A stretch of 64,000 nt of DNA, taken from positions 1-64,000 of the forward strand of contig JBLGBS010000003.1 in assembly GCA_047617985.1 (NCBI GenBank), in the 5' to 3' direction. Source of the DNA: SW-4-43-9 sp047617985 (lineage in GTDB: Archaea; Nanohalarchaeota; Nanosalinia; Nanosalinales; Nanosalinaceae). The notes beneath the pieces are model-generated. The model did not search any database. It was given only the letters and a program-made list of their open reading frames with translations, and was not told where the DNA came from. Positions 41,869 through 49,957 of this stretch are shown here, in pieces. How positions within the stretch are numbered: position 1 is the first letter of the stretch; the number at the start of each line of letters is the position of its first letter. A program made the position numbers and the translations under genes.

Positions 41869-42531
41869 ATGGATGAAAGCCTAGAGACGAAATACACTGA
41901 GGATGATTTCCTGGAACTGATGGACGAACTAGCTGGCGCAGTAGTTACATTCGGACAGAACACTGATGAGTACATCGATCTCCTGGAAAGCTATACCGAT
42001 GGAGAGATAAACGACTATAGGCTGAAACATGGTATAGATGATGTTATAGGTTCTCTTGATATACTTTACAGTTCTCTTGAGCCTGTCGACAAATTAATTG
42101 AAGACGAGGTAATGGTAGCACGTATTGAAAGCGGTGAAAGAAAAGGTCTCTGCGATCTGGAGGAAAGCCTCGCTGAAATCTCGAACGGGATCTATTCAAG
42201 AGTTGAAAGCCTAGATCATGTAGTTACTGTTCTGCATTACATGGATGAAACCGGTATAGAAGCAGATGAAAGATATCTTAGATCAGGAAAGGAAATAGGT
42301 GCACCGACTAGAATGATAGCTGAAAAAGACCGGATTCTGGATCTCAGTGAGAAAATAGATACACATTACGAAAAACTTGCCTCTAATGAAGTAAGGGCAC
42401 GACAGCACACAGAATCTGATGAACTGCTTGAAACATATTCTCCAGAACCACCAATATTCCGTATGCTGGGCAATGAAGAACACTCACAACGAGTAAAGAA
42501 GCTGAATATAGAATTCAAAGAAGCGAGATAA
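41869..42531 (+). CDS. Unknown acidic helical protein
   Basis: About 220 residues from ATG 41869 with GAGGAGG 12-18 nt upstream. A TTG at 41848 would include that ribosome-binding-site-like stretch and is rejected. It is mostly helical and acidic, with LMDELAGAVVTFGQNTDEYIDLL near the start. No recognised domain. It follows the VRR-NUC gene by 41 bp and may form a transcription unit with it. Confidence 0.6.
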   Translation: MDESLETKYTEDDFLELMDELAGAVVTFGQNTDEYIDLLESYTDGEINDYRLKHGIDDVIGSLDILYSSLEPVDKLIEDEVMVARIESGERKGLCDLEESLAEISNGIYSRVESLDHVVTVLHYMDETGIEADERYLRSGKEIGAPTRMIAEKDRILDLSEKIDTHYEKLASNEVRARQHTESDELLETYSPEPPIFRMLGNEEHSQRVKKLNIEFKEAR

Positions 42532-42572
42532 AAAAGGTTTCTACTTCAATCCTTATCTTCTCAAACAACCAT

Positions 42573-42584
42573 CTATATAAAAAT
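42573..42584 (+). promoter_or_regulatory. TATA box for the 42630 gene
   Basis: CTATATAAAAAT, strong A-box, about 50 nt before ATG 42630. The expected start near 42605 leaves a leader of about 25 nt that contains AAAGG 5-10 nt before the in-frame TTG/ATG. Confidence 0.5.
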
Positions 42585-42629
42585 TAACCTCAATTTACTA
42601 CTTATTAGAAACAACTAAAGGTTTTGATT

Positions 42630-42872
42630 ATGAAAAAAGAATTCCGAAACAAACTGACCTCAATCTGCCGTGAAACAGCCAAGACACTGGACATGGCAAG
42701 AAACGGGCCAAGATGGCTGTGCGAAGTAACAGATCTACAGATAGTCGGAGAAGGACGGAAAGTATACCAGTTCTACATTATGGACAAGAACTCCGGCCAC
42801 GAATACCAGGCACAGGCGTCCGTTGAAAGAGAAGAACCAGCAGAATGGGACATCGAAAAAGTTTCCGAGTAA
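42630..42872 (+). CDS. Small unknown protein
   Basis: An 80-residue protein from ATG 42630 (TTG 42624 is the alternative). It has a basic N-terminal helix KKEFRNKLTSICRETAKTLD, then PRWLCEVTDLQIVGEGRKVYQFYIMDK strands and an acidic tail. No recognised family. It carries its own TATA box, so it is expected to be expressed alone. Confidence 0.6.
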   Translation: MKKEFRNKLTSICRETAKTLDMARNGPRWLCEVTDLQIVGEGRKVYQFYIMDKNSGHEYQAQASVEREEPAEWDIEKVSE

Positions 42873-42923
42873 ACCCGTCTTAACCCTTTATAGGTAAACT
42901 GAACTAGTCTGAGAGACCTTTAT

Positions 42924-42998
42924 ATGATGGAGACTGATGAGGATAAAGAGGTCTACCAGAAAGGAACACCTGAATACTACCAAGCCTGGAATAAATAG
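42924..42998 (+). CDS. Possible 24-residue microprotein
   Basis: Frame MMETDEDKEVYQKGTPEYYQ followed by AWNK and a stop, starting inside CTTTATATGATG, a TATA-like stretch too close to serve it. The next gene is convergent 3 bp later. Coding is only suggested by the tight fit of this frame between its neighbours. Confidence 0.25.
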   Translation: MMETDEDKEVYQKGTPEYYQAWNK

Positions 42999-43001
42999 GA
43001 T

Positions 43002-43820
43002 TTAAAGCTCCAGCCTCGTCTTCAAACCTTTAACCAGTTTATCGCTGAAAATTGACTTGTAAGCATCCAGAGGACGGAAATCTCCATCCCCGGAGAAGAT
43101 CATTGCACGGTATTTATCTTTTCGTGGTAGTTTCGTAGCTTCAAAATAGAAATCACCGAACTCCGATTCAAACCTGTACATATCTCCATCGAAAACCTCT
43201 TCCTCAAACTCGAAGAAGTATTCTATATCCTCGGAATCTACAAAGTACAGTTCTCCTTTGTAATTGGCTTCATGCAGGTGCGGAGCAGGATTTATTTTTT
43301 CAAGGGAGTTGAAGAGTGTCAGAAGCTCGTCTTTTTCAAGAGGCTTGGCCTCTGTCTGATACCAGCCATCATTGTGCTCCTGAAGCCAGATATCCTTACC
43401 TCTCTCCTTTAGATCTGTCTCCGCAAGATAGCCTCCAGTAAGAGGAACAAAACGATACTCCCTTGGAACAGATAATTTTTCAGCCAGAGATAAACTCCGC
43501 AGATCACCGGTTCCTGATATTTCGGGTGGGTTATTCCAGTCCTGACCACTCCATCTCTCAGCCAGATTCACCATTTGTCCAATCGTGTAATCCTGTTTTG
43601 TGGAGGCCAGATGCTCGAAAACTTCTTCCGGCGGAACATTATCTAACCTTGTAGAATCAGCGATGTACTCAAGATCTTCAGCAAAACCATCTCTGTCAGC
43701 CCACTCCTCAAGAAACTCGGCCATTTCCTCTCCAGAATATATTTCACGAGAATTAAGAGTTAAACCTTCCAGAATCTCCTCCGGCATCAACTCCTCATCT
43801 TCCTCAGAATTCCTGCTCAC
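43002..43820 (-). CDS. Unknown acidic protein
   Basis: A 272-residue acidic protein. The first 90 residues form repeated helix pairs (EEILEGLTLNSREIYSGEEMAEFLEEWADRD, PPEEVFEHLASTKQDYTIGQMVNLAERW), a pattern that looks internally duplicated. The C-terminal half is beta-rich: KGELYFVDSEDIEYFFEFEEEVFDGDMYRFESEFGDFYFEATKLP. No recognised family. Membrane segments are absent. Confidence 0.55.
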   Translation of the reverse strand: MSRNSEEDEELMPEEILEGLTLNSREIYSGEEMAEFLEEWADRDGFAEDLEYIADSTRLDNVPPEEVFEHLASTKQDYTIGQMVNLAERWSGQDWNNPPEISGTGDLRSLSLAEKLSVPREYRFVPLTGGYLAETDLKERGKDIWLQEHNDGWYQTEAKPLEKDELLTLFNSLEKINPAPHLHEANYKGELYFVDSEDIEYFFEFEEEVFDGDMYRFESEFGDFYFEATKLPRKDKYRAMIFSGDGDFRPLDAYKSIFSDKLVKGLKTRLEL

Positions 43821-43897
43821 ACCAACTAAATAACAGGTAAAAAACTAAATAAGCAACCCGATCGCTATATATCCAGCTACCAAGCCATGAGTAAAAA

Positions 43898-44371
43898 CTA
43901 ATAATTAATCTCTTTTACAAGAGTATCTAGACGCCTTATTATAACGAAAATAAATAGAAAGTACTGTATTGACATTGACCAAAATAGAACTTCGATTGCC
44001 CAATAAACAGTAAACAATCTCATTAACACGATTACGGAAACTAAGCTAACGACTAAAACTACACTGTATGAAGTATATAGACGCAGACTCCTAAAGAAGT
44101 CCTGAATTATATCCTCATCAGATCCAGTATGAGCAGCTAAGGGGCGTACCAAGCTAAAAACCGTCGTTATAGAAAATCCAGCCAATATAGAAAAGATGGT
44201 TCCGAGGAGGCTCAGATTGGACTGATTTATTTGGGTAAAAGTCGTAACTATAAGACCCATTATTATAGGAAGAGCTATGAAATATTTCAAAAAATATCTC
44301 TCTGATTCTTCATCTGCTATTTCCGTGTAAGCGTTCTCTATTATTGTTTTAGGATTTATTATGCCTGACAT
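43898..44371 (-). CDS. Four-helix membrane protein, second gene of an AT-rich cassette
   Basis: A 157-residue protein with four predicted transmembrane helices (about 29-48, 55-75, 96-117 and 124-145), with short loops and a cytoplasmic N-terminal helix (KTIIENAYTEIADEESE). The start overlaps the stop of the upstream 315-residue gene by one base (TAATG), so the two are translationally coupled. AT-rich relative to the surroundings. Size and topology recall membrane effectors of two-gene defence systems, but I do not recognise the family. Confidence 0.55.
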   Translation of the reverse strand: MSGIINPKTIIENAYTEIADEESERYFLKYFIALPIIMGLIVTTFTQINQSNLSLLGTIFSILAGFSITTVFSLVRPLAAHTGSDEDIIQDFFRSLRLYTSYSVVLVVSLVSVIVLMRLFTVYWAIEVLFWSMSIQYFLFIFVIIRRLDTLVKEINY

Positions 44372-45318
44372 TATCTGAAGTTAGTAATCTTTTCACCTTG
44401 ATAAGATTTTTCTAAATCGTCTACTAGGCCTCGAGCATTTTTAGCTAAGCTCCATTGCTTCACCCTACCATCCGAAATTTTAACATGGCTCTTATTTGTA
44501 TCTAAAACTTCTACCATCTTCACTGTGTCCCCATCGTCCAGCGATATAGTCCTTTCCGAACCTTTATCATTCACTACCGCACTTATATCTGCTATATCAA
44601 AATCTTCTAATCGAGATATACCTATCTCCTCATCCTGCTCTAGTGCATCTGCTAGCCTATTCAACCTATATGGAAACTCTCCTCCTTTTCCAGGCTTTAT
44701 TTCTATCATTTGGCGTGTTCTATTATCTAGCTCATCACTAACACGTTCTCCATTTAGTCTTTCTTCATGGTTTAACTCAATTTTTGGTGCTTTCTGAGTT
44801 TCTAATTTAAATCTAAGGAGATTATCCGACTTCCTTAACTGACGAACTACATCTCTAGTATAAACCGGATCGATCTCTATTTTTATCTTATCAGACTCGA
44901 TAGAATCTGATAATTGTTTCTGAAACTCGGTTTTAGCTCCTTTACCTTGAAATTCTTCTAGAATAAGAACTGCTGAGTCTTCAGGAAGTCCATCTGTACG
45001 GGTTAACAAGAAGAAAAAATCCATTTCCATAGAATCGTTGACATCTCGAGCGTTTTCCTCTCTTTCACCTGTTTCAACATTATACCTGTCTTCCTGATAT
45101 CCCCATTCTCCCGTCCGAACTCTACCAATAATTAGCTTCTCTCCTTGATGTAAGCGTTTAACTGAAAATGTCTTTTGCCTAGACTCAGCTACTCCTGCTT
45201 CCTCTAACATCTCAGAAAGTTTAGTGTATATAAACTCTTCGAAGGACTCATAATCTCTTACTACGGGTATATTTTCAGGTTCTATTGAGATTGCAAACAT
45301 ATCCTCCAGATCTTTCAA
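44371..45318 (-). CDS. Unknown soluble protein, first gene of an AT-rich cassette
   Basis: A 315-residue soluble alpha/beta protein without recognised motifs. Segments worth noting are FEEFIYTKLSEMLEEAG near residue 30, RVRTGEWGYQEDRY near 70, MDFFFLLTRTDGLPEDSAVLILEEFQGKGAKTEF near 100-135, and C-terminal beta-rich RTISLDDGDTVKMVEVLDTNKSHVKISDG. It is AT-rich with many ATA, TTA and AGA codons. The downstream four-helix membrane protein is coupled by a one-base overlap. Kiwa-like organisation was considered and not supported (see rejected list). Confidence 0.55.
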   Translation of the reverse strand: MKDLEDMFAISIEPENIPVVRDYESFEEFIYTKLSEMLEEAGVAESRQKTFSVKRLHQGEKLIIGRVRTGEWGYQEDRYNVETGEREENARDVNDSMEMDFFFLLTRTDGLPEDSAVLILEEFQGKGAKTEFQKQLSDSIESDKIKIEIDPVYTRDVVRQLRKSDNLLRFKLETQKAPKIELNHEERLNGERVSDELDNRTRQMIEIKPGKGGEFPYRLNRLADALEQDEEIGISRLEDFDIADISAVVNDKGSERTISLDDGDTVKMVEVLDTNKSHVKISDGRVKQWSLAKNARGLVDDLEKSYQGEKITNFR

Positions 45319-45396
45319 TCTGGATTTGATAAGGTACTATTTTGTGAGTTGTCATGTTATCACATAGAAAAGGAAAGAGAAGTTAGACCTTTCGGC

Positions 45397-48354
45397 CTAA
45401 CACTTGCTGAACCCGCAGTCAGGGCACTTGTTGCATCCCTCGACTAGCTGGAGCATCCCCCCGCATTCTGGGCATTCCGGGTTTCCGCCGTTCTGAATGA
45501 TTGCTGCGGCGTCCGCCTTTTGCTCTTGGTCTGTCTTTGGCTGTGTTTCTCCGGTTGCTTCTGTGTCTGTTCCACCGAAGTTTTCGACGGTTTGCTGTGT
45601 GTCGTGCCCCATATGCCTTTTCATGGCTTCTGCGATTGCGTCAGGTACTGAGTGGATCTGTGTTCCCTGATCCCATGCGATCTGAGGTGACCGGATGTCG
45701 TCCAGCTGTTTCACTACTTCGTCTGCGTCCGCTCCAGTTCGAAGTGCCAGTGAGGTCATTCGGCCTAGTGCCTGTGTAAACGACTGTGTGTAGCCTCCTG
45801 ATTTTCCTAGGTTGGCGAAGACTTCGAACGGTCCGTTGTCTTCTGCGTCGTTGATTGTGACGAACAGGTCGCCGTACGCAGTCTCTATTTCCTGTGTGGT
45901 TCCTGAGACTACCTTTGGTCTTTCTTTGACTCCTTTGTTGGCTCCCATGCTTGTGTGGTCGCCGTTGCCGGAGTCATCTGCCTGGACATTTTCCTGTGTT
46001 ACTTCTTTCTCCAGTTCTTCCTTGTCTTCGACAGTTTCTGCTTCAACCCCGTCCTCTGTGTTGATGACTTTGAGGCCTGCTGTTTCCTTGATGCCTGTTG
46101 CTTCTGCGAATTCTTCTGAGGATACGAAGTCTTCGACTCCTCCTTTCTCTTCTACAAGTTCGGAGATTGCGTCGACTGTATCCATGTCAGTTACAGTGTT
46201 TTCTGCGTTGGTCTGCATAACTTGGACATCTCTTGTCCCGTCTCTGTAGACTGTCATGCCTTTGATTCCTAGATCGTAGGCGAGCATGTATGCTTCTCTG
46301 ACATCTTCTCTTGTTGCTTCGTTAGGGAAGTTGCAGGTCTTTGAGATTCCTGAGTGGTTGTGTGTCTGGAATGCTGCCTGGATCCGGACATGTTCTTCAG
46401 GTTTGACCTGGTCTGAGGTTTTGAAGATTTTCTTGATATGCTGTGGAAGGATCTCATCTGAAATGCTTTCGATTCCCTCCCATTCGTTGTTGCGCATCTT
46501 CTGTTCTGCGTCTTCCTTGACTTTCTCGACATCGACATTGTTTGCTGTTAGAGCTCTGATGAAGTAGTCATCGAACTCGACAAGCATGTCCTCTCCCTGA
46601 ATGTCTTTCGCTACATTCTTGAAGTAGGCGACCTGATAGATTGGTTCACATCCTCCTGAAGTGTTTCCAATCATTGAGGTGGTTCCGGTTGGTGCGATTG
46701 TGACGGTGTTATGGTTTCTCATCTTGATTCCGTCTTCGTACTCCTGTGGATCCATTCCGCCGGTGTATCTTCTGAACCATTCTTCGTGGTCGGTTGGGTT
46801 CGCCCATTTGGATTTCTCCCATTCGTCGAACTCTCCTCTGACATCTGCAAGTCTATTGGATTCTTCGATCGACCATTTTGTGATGAGTCTCTGGATTTCC
46901 TTTGCTGCGACAATTGATTCGTCTGACCCGTACTCGATTCCTAGCTGGATCAGCATCTGTGCGAATCCCATAAGCCCGAGTCCGACTTTTCTCATTGAGC
47001 TGACTTTGTCCTCAATTTCTTCAAGCGGGAAGTCAGACATTGTAACTACATTGTCGAGGAACCGTGTGCCTTTCTTTGCTATTTCCTCGAACTTGTCCAT
47101 TCGGAGTGCGTCCTGCATGTAGTCCTCCATCGCTTCCTCTAAACCTTCCTGTGTTGTGTAGTCGTAGTCCGGGTGGTTGGCTTTCCATTCGATCCAGTCG
47201 AGCCCCATTCCGTCTCCCTGGTCTTCTACCATCAGGGAAAGGTTGATGTGGCCGAGGTTGCATGCCTCGTAGTTTTCAAGCGGCTGTTCTCCACAAGGGT
47301 TTGTTGCCTCGATTCTGTGCTCCGGATGTTTCTCTGTGTCGAATGAGTGTTCTTTGTTAGTCTCATCGTACATGAAGAGTCCTGGTTCTCCGTTTCTCCA
47401 TGCTCCGTCGACAAGTGTCTCCCAGATAAATCGGGCTGGAAGTGTCATCTCTTCTCCGACTTCGAGGTCGAGATCGTATTCTTTGACTTCTTCTGAGAAT
47501 GTGGATGCGAAGTCTCTCCAGAAGTTGTCGTCCTTACCTTGGTCGGATCCTGCTGCTTCAGGGTACCATTCTTCATCGGAGTTGTAGAACTGTGCTGTCA
47601 TCTCCTTGACTTCGAACGGTTCGTCGGTTCGAGGGTTGATCAGTGTGTATTCCTCGTCGTTTTTGACGGCTTCCATGAAGTCGTCTGTTAGTCCTACAGA
47701 AATGTTGAAGTTGGAGAGGTTTCCTTCCTTTCTCTTTGCGGTTATGAATCGAAGGATGTCAGGGTGGTCGACCTTCATAATTCCCATCTGGGCTCCTCTT
47801 CTCTTTCCGCCCTGCTTGATGGTTCCACACATAGTATCGAAGACCTGCTGGAAGCTCATAGGCCCGGAGGATACTCCTCCTGTCGATCCTACAATATCTC
47901 CTTTAGGTCTCATTAAGTGGAATGGATATCCCATTCCTCCTCCTGACTGGAAGATCTTTGCTGCGTCGTGTACTTTGTTGAAGATTGAGTCCATGTCGTC
48001 TTCAGGGTGTACAACGAAACAAGCGGATAGCTGCTGGAGTTCTGCTCCCGCGTTCATCAGTGTAGGGGAGTTAGGCATGAACTCCAGGTTGCTCATCATT
48101 TCGAAGAATTCCTGCCAGCTGTCTTCATAATCGACATCATCGTATTCTTTGTCCGGCTGCGCGACATTTTTTGCAACCCTTTCAAACATTTCCTTTGGGG
48201 TTTCCTGCACTTCGCCGTTCTCATCCTTGATGAGGTAACGGGCAGGAAGTATCCTGTCGTGAGCGTTCTCTGTCAGTCTTTCTTCTACGGTTTCGCCTGT
48301 AACCCTTTTTACAGGTAGTTTAAAATCAGTTTTTTGCTTAGCGTTTGTTGCCAT
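45397..48354 (-). CDS. nrdJ: Adenosylcobalamin-dependent (class II) ribonucleotide reductase
   Basis: A 985-residue class II RNR that makes deoxyribonucleotides with a B12-derived radical. It has SACFVV near residue 110, FQSGGGMGYPFHLMRPKGD, ATNPCGEQPLENYEACNLGHINL near 352 (catalytic cysteine in ACNLG), the TIAPTGTTSMIGNTSGGCEPIY loop near 551 (long motif, split) and CNFPNEATREDV near 690. The C-terminus carries a CxxC-x10-CxxC-x4-C zinc-ribbon-like redox tail ending in GFSKC. It is the only RNR in the window and needs imported or salvaged B12. Confidence 0.95.
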   Translation of the reverse strand: MATNAKQKTDFKLPVKRVTGETVEERLTENAHDRILPARYLIKDENGEVQETPKEMFERVAKNVAQPDKEYDDVDYEDSWQEFFEMMSNLEFMPNSPTLMNAGAELQQLSACFVVHPEDDMDSIFNKVHDAAKIFQSGGGMGYPFHLMRPKGDIVGSTGGVSSGPMSFQQVFDTMCGTIKQGGKRRGAQMGIMKVDHPDILRFITAKRKEGNLSNFNISVGLTDDFMEAVKNDEEYTLINPRTDEPFEVKEMTAQFYNSDEEWYPEAAGSDQGKDDNFWRDFASTFSEEVKEYDLDLEVGEEMTLPARFIWETLVDGAWRNGEPGLFMYDETNKEHSFDTEKHPEHRIEATNPCGEQPLENYEACNLGHINLSLMVEDQGDGMGLDWIEWKANHPDYDYTTQEGLEEAMEDYMQDALRMDKFEEIAKKGTRFLDNVVTMSDFPLEEIEDKVSSMRKVGLGLMGFAQMLIQLGIEYGSDESIVAAKEIQRLITKWSIEESNRLADVRGEFDEWEKSKWANPTDHEEWFRRYTGGMDPQEYEDGIKMRNHNTVTIAPTGTTSMIGNTSGGCEPIYQVAYFKNVAKDIQGEDMLVEFDDYFIRALTANNVDVEKVKEDAEQKMRNNEWEGIESISDEILPQHIKKIFKTSDQVKPEEHVRIQAAFQTHNHSGISKTCNFPNEATREDVREAYMLAYDLGIKGMTVYRDGTRDVQVMQTNAENTVTDMDTVDAISELVEEKGGVEDFVSSEEFAEATGIKETAGLKVINTEDGVEAETVEDKEELEKEVTQENVQADDSGNGDHTSMGANKGVKERPKVVSGTTQEIETAYGDLFVTINDAEDNGPFEVFANLGKSGGYTQSFTQALGRMTSLALRTGADADEVVKQLDDIRSPQIAWDQGTQIHSVPDAIAEAMKRHMGHDTQQTVENFGGTDTEATGETQPKTDQEQKADAAAIIQNGGNPECPECGGMLQLVEGCNKCPDCGFSKC

Positions 48355-48373
48355 TAAGAGTGTAACACCTTTT

Positions 48374-48421
48374 GTGAGTATGATTCTGATGTGAAATATG
48401 TGTGATTAAGTGAGCATGATT
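48374..48421. repeat. Direct repeat upstream of nrdJ
   Basis: GTGAGTATGATT (48374-48385) and GTGAGCATGATT (48410-48421) differ at one base and are 36 bp apart, between nrdR and nrdJ. They could be paired regulator sites, for example for NrdR, or a promoter element. They do not resemble the bacterial NrdR box closely enough to name. Confidence 0.55.
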
Positions 48422-48431
48422 TGTGATGTAG

Positions 48432-48872
48432 TCAGCTTTTTTGAAGCTGTTCGGCTTCCCGGAGGAAGCTTTCAGCGTTGTCAAACGAGTCGTAGACCGA
48501 CGCGAACCTCATGTAGGCGACTTCATCTCTTTTCTTGAGTGCTTCTTTAACTGCTTCACCTATCTCTTTTGACTTGATCTCTGTCTCGCCCCGGACCTCT
48601 TTCTTTACTTCGTCTACGATTTCCTCTACTTCTGAGTTCGAAATTGAGGTCTTTTCTGTGGCGCGTGTTACTCCTTCGATAATCTTGTTTTCATCGAAGG
48701 TTTCCTCGGCACCATCTGACTTGATGACTTTAATATCCAGCTTTTCGGCGGTTTCATATGTTGTAAACCGTCTTTCACATTCAGAGCATTCTCTGCGTCT
48801 TCTAACCTTTTCGCAGGTTTCTCTGGTGTCTACTACTTTGCTGGAGTCGTTGTCACAGTAAGGGCATTGCAT
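48432..48872 (-). CDS. nrdR: Transcriptional repressor NrdR
   Basis: A 146-residue NrdR with the N-terminal zinc ribbon (MQCPYCDNDSSKVVDTRE, RRRRECSECERRFTTYE) and the ATP-cone domain (KSDGAEETFDENKIIEGVTRA onward). NrdR senses ATP/dATP and represses ribonucleotide reductase genes. It lies 77 bp upstream of nrdJ on the same strand. The length is close to the usual 150. Confidence 0.97.
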   Translation of the reverse strand: MQCPYCDNDSSKVVDTRETCEKVRRRRECSECERRFTTYETAEKLDIKVIKSDGAEETFDENKIIEGVTRATEKTSISNSEVEEIVDEVKKEVRGETEIKSKEIGEAVKEALKKRDEVAYMRFASVYDSFDNAESFLREAEQLQKS

Positions 48873-48908
48873 CGGTATAGCCTCGTCTAACTGAAATTAA
48901 CATACTAG

Positions 48909-48944
48909 ATGTTGTGGAGAACCTTGTCCCCTCCCCCACAACAT
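48909..48944. promoter_or_regulatory. Inverted repeat upstream of nrdR
   Basis: ATGTTGTGG (48909-48917) and its exact complement CCACAACAT (48936-48944) are separated by 18 bp, 37-72 bp before the nrdR start. Two operators one and a half to two turns apart, possibly bound by the NrdR oligomer itself, is an inference. It could also act as a hairpin in a leader transcript. The rest of 48873-49073 is AT-rich (TATTGAATATTCATTG, a palindromic stretch, at about 49004) and holds no gene. Confidence 0.55.
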
Positions 48945-49073
48945 GTCGTGCTTCTGTGACTTATTTACTCACGACTTTCTTATAAACCCTTTTGTGTTGG
49001 ATAATATTGAATATTCATTGAAGAGTAGCAAAATAGTGTCATTATTTAAAATCTGGAGTTTCCCGTTTGACAT

Positions 49074-49907
49074 ATGGACGGCGGATCCGCAGCAGAGAAG
49101 ACCATAGAGAAAATAACCAGAGAAAGAATGACCAAAATCGCAGAAATACAGGAAGACAGAAACGAGGTTTCTTCCAAAAACTGTTCTGATTTCAGGGGAG
49201 AAATAAGTTCCATAGTACCAAATATAGAAAAGGTCGAAATTGATACAGATACCGCCGGGCCAGCAGAGGGGAAGAACAGAAGAACATTCCAGGATGAGGA
49301 AAAGACACAGAGACTTGAGTCAGTCTATGAAACTCTTTTCGGGGAAGGCGGATTTGAGATATTAAGAGATCAGGAAGCTGAAGCAGTCCACGATCCTGCA
49401 AAAATGGGATCGCTCTCATATGAAGGGACAAAAGAGAGACTGCATAACTTCGGACTGCTGGAAGACAGCGAAATAACACAGACCGGATCCCTTATATATG
49501 AAAACTGGAGCGGAATAGAGGAATACCTTAGCTCCCAGGAGAGAGTAGAGGATATAAAGGAAGAAATCGGTGAAATGGGTATGCCTGGATTTCTGAGGCT
49601 TTCTGGAGTAGATGTAGAAGATACAGATAGCTACCTCAGAAACAAATCAAGGTTCGAGAATCAATGGATCCGAGAGCATGACGGAACAGTTGAACTTTAC
49701 ATGATCACAGATGCTCTTTACTCGAGCAAAGAAAACGACAGCGAGACATTAAGACTTCTAGAAGATGTTAAGAAAGGAGAAGTCAACCACCCTGAAGGAT
49801 ATGAAGAGATAGGGATCAGAGGAATAAACTCCAAGAAAGAATCCACACTTAACCTTGACGGGGAGAAAATCTACGGAAAAGTATTGGCCGACTACATGAG
49901 TTTTTGA
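49074..49907 (+). CDS. Unknown acidic protein
   Basis: A 277-residue charged protein. The N-terminal 40 residues are coiled-coil-like (AEKTIEKITRERMTKIAEIQEDRNEV). The middle may be a winged-helix-like unit, with LESVYETLFGEGGFEILRDQEA and a predicted recognition helix YEGTKERLHNFGLLEDSEI. The C-terminus has ELYMITDALYSSKENDSETL and a basic patch. No family recognised. ATG at 49074; an AT-rich stretch about 35 nt upstream (ATTATTTAAAAT) fits a TATA box. Confidence 0.6.
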   Translation: MDGGSAAEKTIEKITRERMTKIAEIQEDRNEVSSKNCSDFRGEISSIVPNIEKVEIDTDTAGPAEGKNRRTFQDEEKTQRLESVYETLFGEGGFEILRDQEAEAVHDPAKMGSLSYEGTKERLHNFGLLEDSEITQTGSLIYENWSGIEEYLSSQERVEDIKEEIGEMGMPGFLRLSGVDVEDTDSYLRNKSRFENQWIREHDGTVELYMITDALYSSKENDSETLRLLEDVKKGEVNHPEGYEEIGIRGINSKKESTLNLDGEKIYGKVLADYMSF

Positions 49908-49957
49908 GCCACCAGTTGGCTTTTCAAACTTGACACTACAGCATAAGATGTAATAAA

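Noticed and set aside
43898..45318. Kiwa (KwaA/KwaB) anti-phage system
   Set aside because: A 4-helix membrane protein plus a 315-residue protein fits the sizes, but the gene order is reversed (membrane protein second) and I cannot recall any DUF4868 sequence feature in the 315-residue protein.
45501..48130. Several plus-strand frames opposite nrdJ
   Set aside because: They are antisense shadows of a long conserved gene, with Ser/Leu-rich compositions typical of reverse-frame reading.
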